This document shows positions 18,833 to 27,198 of a DNA stretch of 64,000 bases, in pieces. The translations under genes were made by a program, and so were the position numbers. A model generated the notes under the pieces. It was given only the letters and a program-made list of their open reading frames with translations, searched no databases and was not told the DNA's origin. Positions within the stretch are counted from its first letter, which is position 1. Each line of letters starts with the position of its first letter. Origin of the DNA: Noviherbaspirillum aerium (GTDB lineage Bacteria > Pseudomonadota > Gammaproteobacteria > Burkholderiales > Burkholderiaceae_D); NCBI RefSeq assembly GCF_008929045.1, contig NZ_VFAH01000002.1, positions 372,001 through 436,000 on the forward strand, written 5' to 3'.

Positions 18833-19534
18833 TCAGTAAGGCAAATCGAACAGCAGCACTTCGGCGGCTTCGGCATTGCTCAGCGAAACGAGGCTTTCGC
18901 CGGAAATCTTCAGGCCGTCACCGCCGCCCAGGACGACACCGTTGATTTCGATACGGCCGCGCACCACGTGCACATAGGCGGTTCTTCCTTCGGTCAGGCG
19001 ATGTTCGACGCGGTCCTGGCCATTGAGAATGGACGCATAGATCGATGCATCCTGCTGCACCGATACCGAGCCGTCGCGGCCGTCCGGCGACACGATCAGG
19101 CGCAGCTTGCCCTGCTTGGACTCGGCATCGAAATGCTTTTCTTCATAGGACGGCTCGATGCCTCGCAGGTTGGGTTCGATCCAGATCTGCAGGAAATGCA
19201 CGCGGTCGCTTGCCGAATGATTGAATTCGCTGTGCCGCACGCCGGTGCCCGCGCTCATGCGCTGCACGTCGCCGTAACGAAGCACCGATCCATTGCCCAT
19301 GCTGTCCTTGTGTTCCAGCGCGCCGTCCAGCACATAGGAAATGATTTCCATGTTGCTGTGGCCATGGGTGCCGAAACCGCGGGACGGCTCGACCTCATCC
19401 TCGTTGATGACCCGCAGAGGTCCGAAGCCGACCTGGCGGGGATCGAAATACTCGCCGAAGGAAAAGGTGTGACGGGAATTGAGCCAACCGAAACTGGCTG
19501 CGCCGCGCTCTGTGCTTTTACGTACTTCCAACAT
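18833..19534 (-). CDS. Pirin family protein
   Basis: A 233-aa bicupin of the pirin/YhaK type. The N-terminal cupin has the family signature HTFSFGEYFDP and the metal-binding GFGTHGHSNMEIISYVL ... LEHKDSMGN, in which two His, one Glu and a later His would bind iron. Bacterial pirins include quercetin 2,3-dioxygenases and redox-sensitive regulators; the substrate here is not known. ATG 19534 has AAGGAG six bases upstream and is preferred to a longer open frame. The gene stands alone and is divergent from the effector-like gene at 19947, with three TTCGAA palindromes between them. Confidence 0.93.
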   Translation of the reverse strand: MLEVRKSTERGAASFGWLNSRHTFSFGEYFDPRQVGFGPLRVINEDEVEPSRGFGTHGHSNMEIISYVLDGALEHKDSMGNGSVLRYGDVQRMSAGTGVRHSEFNHSASDRVHFLQIWIEPNLRGIEPSYEEKHFDAESKQGKLRLIVSPDGRDGSVSVQQDASIYASILNGQDRVEHRLTEGRTAYVHVVRGRIEINGVVLGGGDGLKISGESLVSLSNAEAAEVLLFDLPY

Positions 19535-19946
19535 GATCGACTCCTTTTGAATATCCATGATGTTCGAAACTTTCGAATTTCCTTGCTTTGCTTTTCTCTC
19601 GCCGCCCCGTTTCGTATCGGGCATGTCAGTATTATGGGGACGAGAACCAGGTTGAAAAAGCGGAAAGTTTGCCGTCCTACTTTCGAAAATTTTGAAAATA
19701 CCGAGGAAACCGGCCGGGCACAGCCCCTGATGAGAGCTGGAACTATGTCGCGCGCCCATCCACTCACGAGTGGGTCCGCCGTTCCCGCCGCTCTTTCAGC
19801 GTGCTGGCGGAAACGGCCCGCGGTGTGCGGTGCATTCACCTGTCGCATTCCAGCGGACACGGAAAGCCGCCCCGGTGCCGGATCTATTCCAGCGCCTGCG
19901 ACATTCCCGGTCCTGCGGCACGCAGCAATATCAAGGACTACAGCTC
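19535..19946. promoter_or_regulatory. Divergent regulatory region with three TTCGAA palindromes
   Basis: About 410 bases between the pirin gene and the 528-aa gene. TTCGAA occurs at 19563-19568, 19572-19577 and 19682-19687; the first two are in tandem nine bases apart, as for a dimeric regulator. I cannot name the protein that would bind. No matching PIP-box or hrp-box was recognised. Confidence 0.35.
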
Positions 19947-21533
19947 ATGACCAGGATCAGCACCTTTTCCACCACTTCAATGCAGGCACAGCCCACGCAG
20001 CACGCACCGGCGCAGAACGGGGGCAAGCCGCCAGCAGCGGTGGCGCCTGCGATCCCGGCAAGAAACAATGGCCTCCCTGCCGCGAAGGCGGCACGCGACC
20101 GGCGCCGCATGGAAAGGCTGGTGGATCAACCTGTCCGAAAGATCACCGACGACTCAGGCTATGCTACGGGAGGAGAAGAGCCATTCACGCCGGCAAAATC
20201 GCCGTCCGAGGAAGGTTCGTCGCACAGATACACGCTGCCCGAACCAAATCGCGTGTCCAGCATCGCATCCTCTCATTACAGCAAAACAGGTTTCGACGAT
20301 CTCGGGTCGATTCCGGATTCGCCATTGCCCGGCAGGGCCGGCGGCGAGCTTGATAAAGCTTCCATCGAATCGAACGAGCCAGCGCACGATTGGACGAGCG
20401 TGACACGTTCCTTTCACAAGACTCCCAGGATGTCCGACCTGGACTCGATCACGGACTGGGGGTCGACACGGGAGAACTCGACTCCGGCGCTCGAGTTGAT
20501 CAAGGATGCACACGATGCCGACAATAGCGTCAACCACCTGCAGACGCGGGCAAAAATCGTCAAGTCCCGCATGCGCCGGGCGCTGGTAGACGCGCTGCAT
20601 GGCGGCGATGCCGAAGCCATCTCCTATCTTCGCCGGCAGATGTATTACATCGGCGACCGGAATTACTGCGCAGAGATCATCATCGCGGCCGCCCGCGAAT
20701 GCCCTGGCGTGGAATCCAGAGCAAGCGCGCGGGCCGTGCAGCAATTCATGCGCCTGCTCACGTACCGTACGACGGCTGCGGAGCGCCAGCAAGCCACACA
20801 AGCCATTCGGAAAAAGTATACGGCCGACCGGATTGCCTCCCGGCTCGATCTCGCCCTGCAACAGAACGATGCCGCGGAGATCGAGGACTTGCGCATGCTG
20901 ATGTCGGAATTATCGATCTCGCTCGATCAGGAACAGTTGAAAGCGGCGGTAGAGCGGCTGCCTGAGGCAGTCGGGCAAGGACGCGGCAGCGCCGTCAGGG
21001 CCTGCGCGCCGCTGCTTCGCCAGGCGCCGGGAGGGGGCTGGTACCACAGCGCGATCATCAGTGCGGCGGACCAGTGCATCTCGGCGCCTGCGGAGTCGCG
21101 TGCGGATGCGATCGCGGGAATCACGCTCCTCGCCGGTGGCCTGGATAATGCCTCCCTGGAGCGGGTGCTGACAAGCTTGGCCAGATCGCTGCCCCATCAG
21201 CAAGACGCAGGTCGTCCAAGCGCGGTGCGAGCTTTCGGCGACGCCATCGCCCGGCATGCCGGACAGCTCGACAAGGCTGCGCGGGCGCGCCTGCTGGCCG
21301 AATTCGAGACTGCGGTAAAGCCGCGCAAGGCCGACCCGGAATTTTCCGAGGCATGCCGGGATGTCCGCACCAGGCTGAAGGGTCAGCCCGGAAAACTCCC
21401 CCGGATTGTCAACCGTGCCTTCAATGGAACCGGATCTCCGGCCGATACCGCACCGACACGTGAAGAGCCGCAATATCTGACCATGCTTGTCCCTGCCGAG
21501 CCATCCGGTCTCTTTACTCTCCCTATGATTTAG
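19947..21533 (+). CDS. Uncharacterised helical protein, effector-like N-terminus
   Basis: I do not recognise a family for this 528-aa protein. The first 170 residues are rich in Ser, Thr, Pro, Gln and Ala and predicted disordered (begins MTRISTFSTTSMQAQPTQHA), as seen in substrates of type III secretion; there is no Sec signal peptide or transmembrane helix. From about 190 onwards the protein is largely helical, with repeating segments (SRMRRALVDALHGGDAEAI, SRLDLALQQNDAAEIEDL, RARLLAEFETAV) that suggest an alpha-solenoid. ATG 19947 has AAGGA eleven bases upstream. It converges with a beta-helix gene of unusual composition. Secretion is inference only: no type III genes are in the window. Confidence 0.6.
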   Translation: MTRISTFSTTSMQAQPTQHAPAQNGGKPPAAVAPAIPARNNGLPAAKAARDRRRMERLVDQPVRKITDDSGYATGGEEPFTPAKSPSEEGSSHRYTLPEPNRVSSIASSHYSKTGFDDLGSIPDSPLPGRAGGELDKASIESNEPAHDWTSVTRSFHKTPRMSDLDSITDWGSTRENSTPALELIKDAHDADNSVNHLQTRAKIVKSRMRRALVDALHGGDAEAISYLRRQMYYIGDRNYCAEIIIAAARECPGVESRASARAVQQFMRLLTYRTTAAERQQATQAIRKKYTADRIASRLDLALQQNDAAEIEDLRMLMSELSISLDQEQLKAAVERLPEAVGQGRGSAVRACAPLLRQAPGGGWYHSAIISAADQCISAPAESRADAIAGITLLAGGLDNASLERVLTSLARSLPHQQDAGRPSAVRAFGDAIARHAGQLDKAARARLLAEFETAVKPRKADPEFSEACRDVRTRLKGQPGKLPRIVNRAFNGTGSPADTAPTREEPQYLTMLVPAEPSGLFTLPMI

Positions 21534-21553
21534 AGGGAAAGAGAGTAAGGAAA
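21509..21553 (+). terminator. Stem-loop overlapping the stop of the effector-like gene
   Basis: Arms TTACTCTC and GAGAGTAA, with an inner CCCT/AGGG pairing, fold across the stop codon. It may terminate the plus-strand transcript. Confidence 0.4.
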
Positions 21554-21636
21554 AGCCAAAGGCGGTTGCGGTTGCGATGCGAGGCCGAATATTCGGCCCC
21601 GAACGGGAGCGGCACCACCCGTCAGCGTATCCCCCT

Positions 21637-22431
21637 TTATCCCACCAAATTACTGGCGCGCGCGCCGGGTTCAAAGGTGATGCCGTCACCACCGGCTATC
21701 GTCGGGTTGTTATCAATGATGTATCCGGAAGTGCCGCTCTTTATGTCCACCACCGAATCAGCGTAATGCTCCCCGCTCAGACCGGAACCGTTAAAGATAT
21801 TGTTAAGGATAATGCCGCCGCTCGTGCCCTCCTTGACGTCGATATTCTCCGCGCGGACATTGGGTCCGAACACATTGTTGACAATCATGTTGTCATTGCT
21901 CTGATCATTGGCGAGGTTTTTCGGATCGGAGCCGATGTACACGCCTTCACCGAAACCCGGGTCTTTCAGGCCGGTATTGTCGATCAAGGAATTCTGCAGC
22001 AGATTGCGCGAACTGTTCTCGCGGAAGTGAATACCTTCCTGTCCCGTGTCCTTGACTGTCAGGCCGTCAAGGACGTTGTCGCTGGATTTGTCCAGCATGA
22101 TGCCCTTCTGGCCTCCCGATACGGTAAAGCCGCTCAGGGTATTGTTGTTGCTGTCATCCAGGTGCAGTGCATACCCGTCGTCGCCGCCCTTGATGACGGC
22201 ATCCTTCGAGCCTTCGATCGTGACTCCTGATTTGCCTTTCAGCGAGAAGTTGCCTTCATACACGCCGTCGGCAAGACGAATCTTGGTGCCAGATTCGGCA
22301 TTGGCCATCGCGTCCTTCAATTCTTCCGAATTGCGAACTTCGACCGTCTTGGTGATAGGGACTTTTTCCTTGACGTTATCCGGTGTCTGAACGGAATTGC
22401 TTCCATGATTCTTATTGACTGGAATTCCCAT
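21637..22431 (-). CDS. Right-handed parallel beta-helix protein, pectate-lyase-like
   Basis: This 264-aa protein has the Asn-ladder pattern of parallel beta-helices: successive turns such as SNNNTLSGFTVSGGQKGI, SSDNVLDGLTVKDTGQEGI, SSRNLLQNSLIDNTG, SNDNMIVNNVFG and GGIILNNIFNG. The N-terminus (TVEVRNSEELKDAMANAES, then GTKIRLADGVYEG) is the usual cap entry of polysaccharide-lyase/periplasmic NosD-type helices. No signal peptide is present (it begins MGIPVNKNHGSNSV), so export, if any, would be by another route. G+C is close to half by eye, well below neighbours, which suggests recent acquisition. The start has GAGG seven bases upstream. Enzymatic activity is not established. Confidence 0.75.
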   Translation of the reverse strand: MGIPVNKNHGSNSVQTPDNVKEKVPITKTVEVRNSEELKDAMANAESGTKIRLADGVYEGNFSLKGKSGVTIEGSKDAVIKGGDDGYALHLDDSNNNTLSGFTVSGGQKGIMLDKSSDNVLDGLTVKDTGQEGIHFRENSSRNLLQNSLIDNTGLKDPGFGEGVYIGSDPKNLANDQSNDNMIVNNVFGPNVRAENIDVKEGTSGGIILNNIFNGSGLSGEHYADSVVDIKSGTSGYIIDNNPTIAGGDGITFEPGARASNLVG

Positions 22432-22451
22432 GTTTGCCTCGATATCGATAG

Positions 22452-22499
22452 GTTAAAAAAGCAGACGCGCAGCCAGTAACCCTTGATGCGCTTTTTAAC
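22452..22499. promoter_or_regulatory. Inverted repeat upstream of the beta-helix gene
   Basis: GTTAAAAAAGC and GCTTTTTAAC form a near-perfect inverted repeat 27 bases apart, 20-70 bases upstream of the beta-helix start. It could be an operator or a 5' leader hairpin. Confidence 0.35.
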
Positions 22500-22602
22500 A
22501 TCCTGCATACATGAGTAGCATGGGGCAGAAAATAAATCCACAAGACCTCCGTTATACAATGCGGCACAATGTCGCGTTCCCAATCGACAGAAGGACTGGA
22601 CC

Positions 22603-22992
22603 ATGGATGAAAGAAAAGACCTGATCGCGCTCTCGCACGCGTTGCGCCGGTTGCATCAGTCGCTTGTCGGCGTCGCACGGCGTGAGTACGAGGCGGAATG
22701 GGGTGAAGTCGACCCGGGCCAGCTGCTGCAGTTGCTGACCAAGCATCCCGGCTTCGAATGGCTGCGGGAATTGAGCGGCCTGATGACCTATATCGATGAA
22801 CTGACCGACCAGGAGAGCATCGGCGCCGAAGAGGCGCAGGCGGCGCACGGCGCGGCAAGAAAGCTGCTGCTGCCGGGAAGCGACACCGCGCAGCCCGGGC
22901 CATTCACGCTGCGCTACCGCGACATACTGCAGGCGGAGCCCTTGGTGGTCATGGAACATGCGGCGGTGCGCAAGCTGCTCGACAGGAGCTGA
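22603..22992 (+). CDS. Conserved-looking hypothetical protein
   Basis: I do not recognise this 129-aa protein. It is soluble, Leu/Glu-rich and probably helical, with a first helix KDLIALSHALRRLHQSLVGV, a central FEWLRELSGLMTYIDELTD and a C-terminal RYRDILQAEPLVVMEHAAV. The gene has a good RBS (GAAGGA before ATG 22603) and codon use like its neighbours, so it is likely real. It converges with the LysR gene, which ends 27 bases further on. Confidence 0.65.
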   Translation: MDERKDLIALSHALRRLHQSLVGVARREYEAEWGEVDPGQLLQLLTKHPGFEWLRELSGLMTYIDELTDQESIGAEEAQAAHGAARKLLLPGSDTAQPGPFTLRYRDILQAEPLVVMEHAAVRKLLDRS

Positions 22993-23019
22993 CCCGTTCG
23001 ATCGATTGCCGCCTGGAAG

Positions 23020-23940
23020 TCAGCAGGCGGGCACGAGGCCGGCGAAGCGTTCCGGTGAAGCATACCGGCGCGCGCGTTCCAGCCACCACTTGAGCGCCGC
23101 GCCTTCCTCGCCGGTGCGCCAGGCCAGGTAGAACACTTCCTCCGCCCTCGGTTCTTCCACTTCCTTGACCACCAGCGCACCGGTGGCCAGTGCCTCCCGC
23201 ACGCAGGCTTCCGGCAGGAAGCCGAATCCGAGGCCGGCCATCTGGAGATGGTATTTGGTCCGCATGTCCGGCACGGTCAGGGTTTCCTGGCCCAGCAGCA
23301 GGCCAACAGTGCGTGCCGGCGTCTGGCGCACGGAATCGGCCACCGATATGGCACGGTAGCCGCGCAGGTCATCCTTGCGCAACGGGCGGTCGATGGCGGC
23401 GAGCGGATGCGAAGGCGCGACCGCGAACAGAAAGCGCACCGTGCCGATGGCTTCTGCCTTGTAGCCCCCGCCGGACGGGCCCTCGCCCGCCGCCCCGATC
23501 AGCAGATCCACGCGCCGGTCGAGCAGCGCTTCCCAGCTTCCCGACAGCGCTTCCTGCACGATCCTCAGCCGGGTCTGGTCGGCCACCTGGTAAAACGCCT
23601 GGATGTCCTCTTTCAGCGCGATCGGGCTCAGCATGGAATCCATGCCGACGGCAAATTCGGTTTCCCAGCCTGAGGCAACTCGCCTCACGCGCATTTCCAG
23701 GTCGCCGGCGGCGCGCAATAAATGCCTTCCCTCCTTGAGCAACTCCTTGCCGGCAGCTGTCAATATGACCTTGGGACCGGAACGCTCGAACAGCGCAACG
23801 CCGAGGTCTTCTTCCAGCTTGGCCACCGTATAGGAAATCGTGGACGGCACGCGAAAGACTTCCTTGCCCGCCGCGGAAAAGGATCCGAGACGATCGATCG
23901 CATCAACGATCTGGAGAGCTTCGAGGGTCAGTTTCAGCAT
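23020..23940 (-). CDS. LysR-family transcriptional regulator
   Basis: A 306-aa LysR regulator. The N-terminal winged helix-turn-helix is at 5-62 (VDAIDRLGSFSAAGKEVFRV, STISYTVAKLEEDLGVALFE, then the LTAAGKELL block), followed by a periplasmic-binding-protein-like effector domain from about 90. ATG 23940 gives the usual LysR length; ATG 23946 two codons upstream is equally possible. It is divergent from the pqi operon, which makes pqi a candidate target, but LysR regulation of pqi is not a known rule, so this is inference only. The co-inducer is unknown. Confidence 0.9.
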   Translation of the reverse strand: MLKLTLEALQIVDAIDRLGSFSAAGKEVFRVPSTISYTVAKLEEDLGVALFERSGPKVILTAAGKELLKEGRHLLRAAGDLEMRVRRVASGWETEFAVGMDSMLSPIALKEDIQAFYQVADQTRLRIVQEALSGSWEALLDRRVDLLIGAAGEGPSGGGYKAEAIGTVRFLFAVAPSHPLAAIDRPLRKDDLRGYRAISVADSVRQTPARTVGLLLGQETLTVPDMRTKYHLQMAGLGFGFLPEACVREALATGALVVKEVEEPRAEEVFYLAWRTGEEGAALKWWLERARRYASPERFAGLVPAC

Positions 23941-24267
23941 GTGCATACCTGCGCCGGTGGGCATGGGGTGATTGGTTATGTCGCTTGTCGTTCCACACAG
24001 CCGGCACCATATCGGCTGCCATGCTGCGCGCGTTGCCGCACATGGTACATCGGCTGCGCGATGTCGTCTTTCCTCGAGGAAGCAAAATTCGCCTTCACGT
24101 CTGCGGGGGACTTTGTTCCAGCGCAGCCGCAATTTAATTAGGAGCAACTTCAGGCATGGATGGACGTCAATGGAGGGTAGACCTATCCGGGCGGCGCGGG
24201 GTTCGTGCTTGAGCGCAACCTGAACGACCGCCCTCTTTTGATGAACAAGCCGATGCAGGACACCACC
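23941..24267. promoter_or_regulatory. Divergent promoter region, LysR gene / pqi operon
   Basis: About 330 bases with an AT-rich patch (CAATTTAATTAGGAG near 24130) between the divergent starts. LysR-type sites (T-N11-A) are too common to assign by eye. Confidence 0.4.
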
Positions 24268-24918
24268 ATGAAGGCTGCCGAAACCGCAGCCCGCCACCGA
24301 TGGATCGCATGCGAGCAATGCGACCTCCTCCAGCGCGAAGTCGATCTCGCGGAGCGCAGCGACGCCCATTGCCCGCGCTGCAACGCCGTGCTATACCGCG
24401 GCTCGCGCGCCAGGCTCGATACCATGATTGCGCTGGCGCTCGGCTGCGCAATCATGTTTCTGGTCACCAACATGTTTCCGATCGCGGCGCTGTCGACGCA
24501 GGGTATCGATGTGTCGACCACGCTGTTCGGCACGGTGCATGTGCTGACGGAACAGGAACGTCCTCTGGTCGCCATGCTGATGTTCGTCACCACCATCCTG
24601 GTGCCGGCGCTGGAATTGTCGGCATTGCTGTACATGCTGCTGCCGCTGCGCTTCGGACGCGTGCCGGCAAGCCTGTCCACCGCGTTCCGGCTGCTGCTGG
24701 CCGCGCATCCATGGAGCATGCTGGAGGTGTTCCTGCTCGGCCTTCTGGTCACGCTGGTCAAGCTGTCGGAACTCGCCACCATCGTCCCCGGTATTGCTTT
24801 CTGGTCCTTCTGCGGGATGATCGTCTTGTTTTCCTGGCTGTCGGCTTCGTTCAGCACGCGCGATTTCTGGCACTGGGTGGAAGCGGCCCGCGAAGGCGAA
24901 CGAAAGGCGGTGCCATGA
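24268..24918 (+). CDS. pqiA: PqiA-type inner-membrane protein, first half
   Basis: The 216-aa product begins with a cytoplasmic double zinc-ribbon half (CEQCDLL ... CPRCNAVL) followed by four membrane helices, including MIALALGCAIMFLVTNMFPI, the PqiA signature helix with 'N-x-F-P'. In E. coli PqiA is one chain with two such units; here the units are separate genes, this being the N-terminal unit. PqiA partners the MCE protein PqiB in lipid transport between the inner and outer membranes. GCAGGA before ATG 24268 supports that start, though GTG 24205 and ATG 24241 in frame are possible. It overlaps the next gene as ATGA. Confidence 0.9.
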   Translation: MKAAETAARHRWIACEQCDLLQREVDLAERSDAHCPRCNAVLYRGSRARLDTMIALALGCAIMFLVTNMFPIAALSTQGIDVSTTLFGTVHVLTEQERPLVAMLMFVTTILVPALELSALLYMLLPLRFGRVPASLSTAFRLLLAAHPWSMLEVFLLGLLVTLVKLSELATIVPGIAFWSFCGMIVLFSWLSASFSTRDFWHWVEAAREGERKAVP

Positions 24919-25571
24919 TTCCGCGCTCTTCTTCCGGCACGTGGCGCTCCGCCGCCTCGCTCGGGCTGCTGTCCTGCCATGCCTGCGGCCTGCTGTGCCG
25001 CGCGCCCGGAACTGCGCAGGAGCTGCGCTGCCCGCGCTGCCATGCCGATGTCCATCTGCGCAAGCCCGGCAGCCTGGCGCGCACCTGGGCGCTTCTGATC
25101 GCCGCCTACATCCTGTACATTCCGGCCAATCTCTATCCCATCCTCTACACCAGCTCGGTATTCGAGTCGCAGAGCAATACCATCATGAGCGGCGTGGTCC
25201 TGTTCTGGAACGGCGGCTCCTGGTTCATTGCGGCGCTGATCTTCATCGCCAGCATTGTCGTGCCGCTGACCAAGCTGTTCGCGCTGACGCTGCTGCTGGT
25301 GTCGGTGCATCGTCGCTCGGCGAAGCGTCCGCACCAGCGCACGCGGCTTTACAGGATGGTGGAGTTCATCGGACGCTGGTCCATGCTCGATGTCTATGTG
25401 GTGGCGATGTCGGTGGCGCTGGTGCAGATCGAGGCGCTGGCTTCGATGCAGGCAGGCGTCGGCGCCGCCGCCTTCGGTGCGGTGGTAATCCTGACCATGC
25501 TGGCCGCGAAGTCCTTCGATCCGCGGCTGATCTGGGACAGCGTCGACAATGCAGAGGAGAACGATGACTGA
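24915..25571 (+). CDS. PqiA-type inner-membrane protein, second half
   Basis: A 218-aa PqiA unit, with zinc-ribbon cysteines CHACGLLC and CPRCHADV, then four transmembrane helices including ALLIAAYILYIPANLYPILY (the P-A-N-x-x-P motif of the family) and LVQIEALASMQAGVGAAAF. It corresponds to the C-terminal half of E. coli PqiA. Start ATG overlaps the previous stop; the stop overlaps pqiB by eight bases. The split arrangement is common in betaproteobacteria as far as I recall. Confidence 0.9.
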   Translation: MIPRSSSGTWRSAASLGLLSCHACGLLCRAPGTAQELRCPRCHADVHLRKPGSLARTWALLIAAYILYIPANLYPILYTSSVFESQSNTIMSGVVLFWNGGSWFIAALIFIASIVVPLTKLFALTLLLVSVHRRSAKRPHQRTRLYRMVEFIGRWSMLDVYVVAMSVALVQIEALASMQAGVGAAAFGAVVILTMLAAKSFDPRLIWDSVDNAEENDD

Positions 25572-27198
25572 TCAGCCCCAACACCATCCCGACATACCGC
25601 AGGCGGTCGCCGTGCGCAAGCGGCGCTGGGGGGTATCGCTGGTGTGGCTCATTCCCATCGTGGCCGCATTGCTCGGCGGCTGGGTCGCGATACAGCAGAT
25701 CATGTCGCAGGGTCCGACCATCACCATCACCTTCAAGAATGCCGAAGGACTGGAAGCCGGCAAGACCAAGGTGCGCTACAAGGATGTGGACATCGGCACG
25801 GTCAAGAACATCAGCATTTCCAAGGACAGGTCGCAGGTCATCGTGACCGCGGAAATGACGAAGCAGGCCGAGGATCTGATCGTTGCCGACACCCGCTTCT
25901 GGGTGGTGCGCCCGCGCGTGACCTTCAACAGCGTGACGGGCATCGGCACGCTGCTTTCCGGGGCATTCATCGGGGTTGACGCCGGCAAGTCGGAAGAATC
26001 CAAACGCAATTTCGCAGGACTCGACACGCCGCCGCCGGTGACCTCGGATGCGCCGGGCCGGCGCTTCACGCTGCGTTCCGAAGACATCGGTTCGCTGTAT
26101 GTCGGCGCGCCGGTCTACTACCGTCGCGTGCAGGTGGGCAACGTGACCGCCTACAACCTGGACGAGGACGGCAAGGGCGTGACGCTGGAGATTTTCGTCA
26201 ATGAGCCGAACGATCGCTTCGTCACGAAAAACACGCGCTTCTGGCATGCCAGCGGCATCGATGTGTCATTCGAAGGATCGGGCTTCAAGCTCAATACGGA
26301 ATCGCTGCTCTCGGTGGTGGTCGGCGGGATCGCCTTCCAGGCACCGCCGGAAGGCGATCCGGGCGAGCCGGCGACGGCCGAAGCCAGCTTCACGCTGTTC
26401 GGCAACAAGGAGGCCGCGCTCAAGCGTGTCGGCCAGGAAGTCCAGACTTATCTGCTGTACTTCACCGAATCGCTGCGTGGCCTGGCGCCGGGCGCGCCGG
26501 TGGATTTCCGCGGCATCGTGATCGGCGAAGTGAAGGCTGTCAGCGTCGAGTACGACCGCGACAGCAAGACCCTGCGTTTCCCCGTCGAAATCGAGATTTA
26601 TCCGGAACGCATGCGCTCGCGCTACCGGCCGGGGGCGCCGCAATTGTCGGCCATGGAAAGGGAGCCGCATGTGCTGTTCGACAGATTGGTGGCGCGCGGC
26701 TTCCGCGCCCAGCTCAAGACGGCCAACCTGCTGACCGGCCAGTTGCTGATCGCGCTCGACTTCTTCCCCAATGCGCCCCGCACCCAGATCGACTGGAGCA
26801 AGTCGCCGGCTACCCTGCCGACCGTGCCGGGCGCCTTCGAGGACCTGCAGGAAACCTTGAGCAATATTGCCCGCAAGCTGGAGAAGGTGCCGTTCGATAC
26901 GATAGGCGGCAATCTCGACAAGTCGCTGGTGAGCCTGCGCACCACGCTGGAAAGTGCCGACAAGCTGGTGCGCCAGCTGGACAGCAATGTGCTGCCGGAA
27001 GTGAAGCAGACCCTGGAACAGGCGCGCAAGACGCTGGGCAACGCGGAGCGCACGCTGGCCACCGATGCCCCGGTCCAGCAGGACTTGCGCGATACGCTCA
27101 ATGAAGTCGGGCGCGCGGCACAGTCCGTGCGCGAACTCACCGATTACCTGAGCCGCCACCCGGAAGCGCTGCTGCGAGGAAAAAAGGAAGATGAATAA
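25564..27198 (+). CDS. pqiB: PqiB, membrane-anchored triple MCE-domain protein
   Basis: A 544-aa protein anchored by one N-terminal helix (about 23-43) with the rest in the periplasm. Three MCE/MlaD domains can be seen: ITITFKNAEGLEAGKTKVRY near 56, FTLRSEDIGSLYVGAPVYYR near 165 and YFTESLRGLAPGAPVDFRG near 300. The C-terminal 120 residues are a long amphipathic coiled coil (LEKVPFDTIGG to YLSRHPEALL), as in E. coli PqiB, whose stacked MCE rings and needle make a lipid conduit across the periplasm. GAGGAG precedes ATG 25564. The gene sits between pqiA' and pqiC with short overlaps at both ends. Confidence 0.95.
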   Translation: MTDQPQHHPDIPQAVAVRKRRWGVSLVWLIPIVAALLGGWVAIQQIMSQGPTITITFKNAEGLEAGKTKVRYKDVDIGTVKNISISKDRSQVIVTAEMTKQAEDLIVADTRFWVVRPRVTFNSVTGIGTLLSGAFIGVDAGKSEESKRNFAGLDTPPPVTSDAPGRRFTLRSEDIGSLYVGAPVYYRRVQVGNVTAYNLDEDGKGVTLEIFVNEPNDRFVTKNTRFWHASGIDVSFEGSGFKLNTESLLSVVVGGIAFQAPPEGDPGEPATAEASFTLFGNKEAALKRVGQEVQTYLLYFTESLRGLAPGAPVDFRGIVIGEVKAVSVEYDRDSKTLRFPVEIEIYPERMRSRYRPGAPQLSAMEREPHVLFDRLVARGFRAQLKTANLLTGQLLIALDFFPNAPRTQIDWSKSPATLPTVPGAFEDLQETLSNIARKLEKVPFDTIGGNLDKSLVSLRTTLESADKLVRQLDSNVLPEVKQTLEQARKTLGNAERTLATDAPVQQDLRDTLNEVGRAAQSVRELTDYLSRHPEALLRGKKEDE

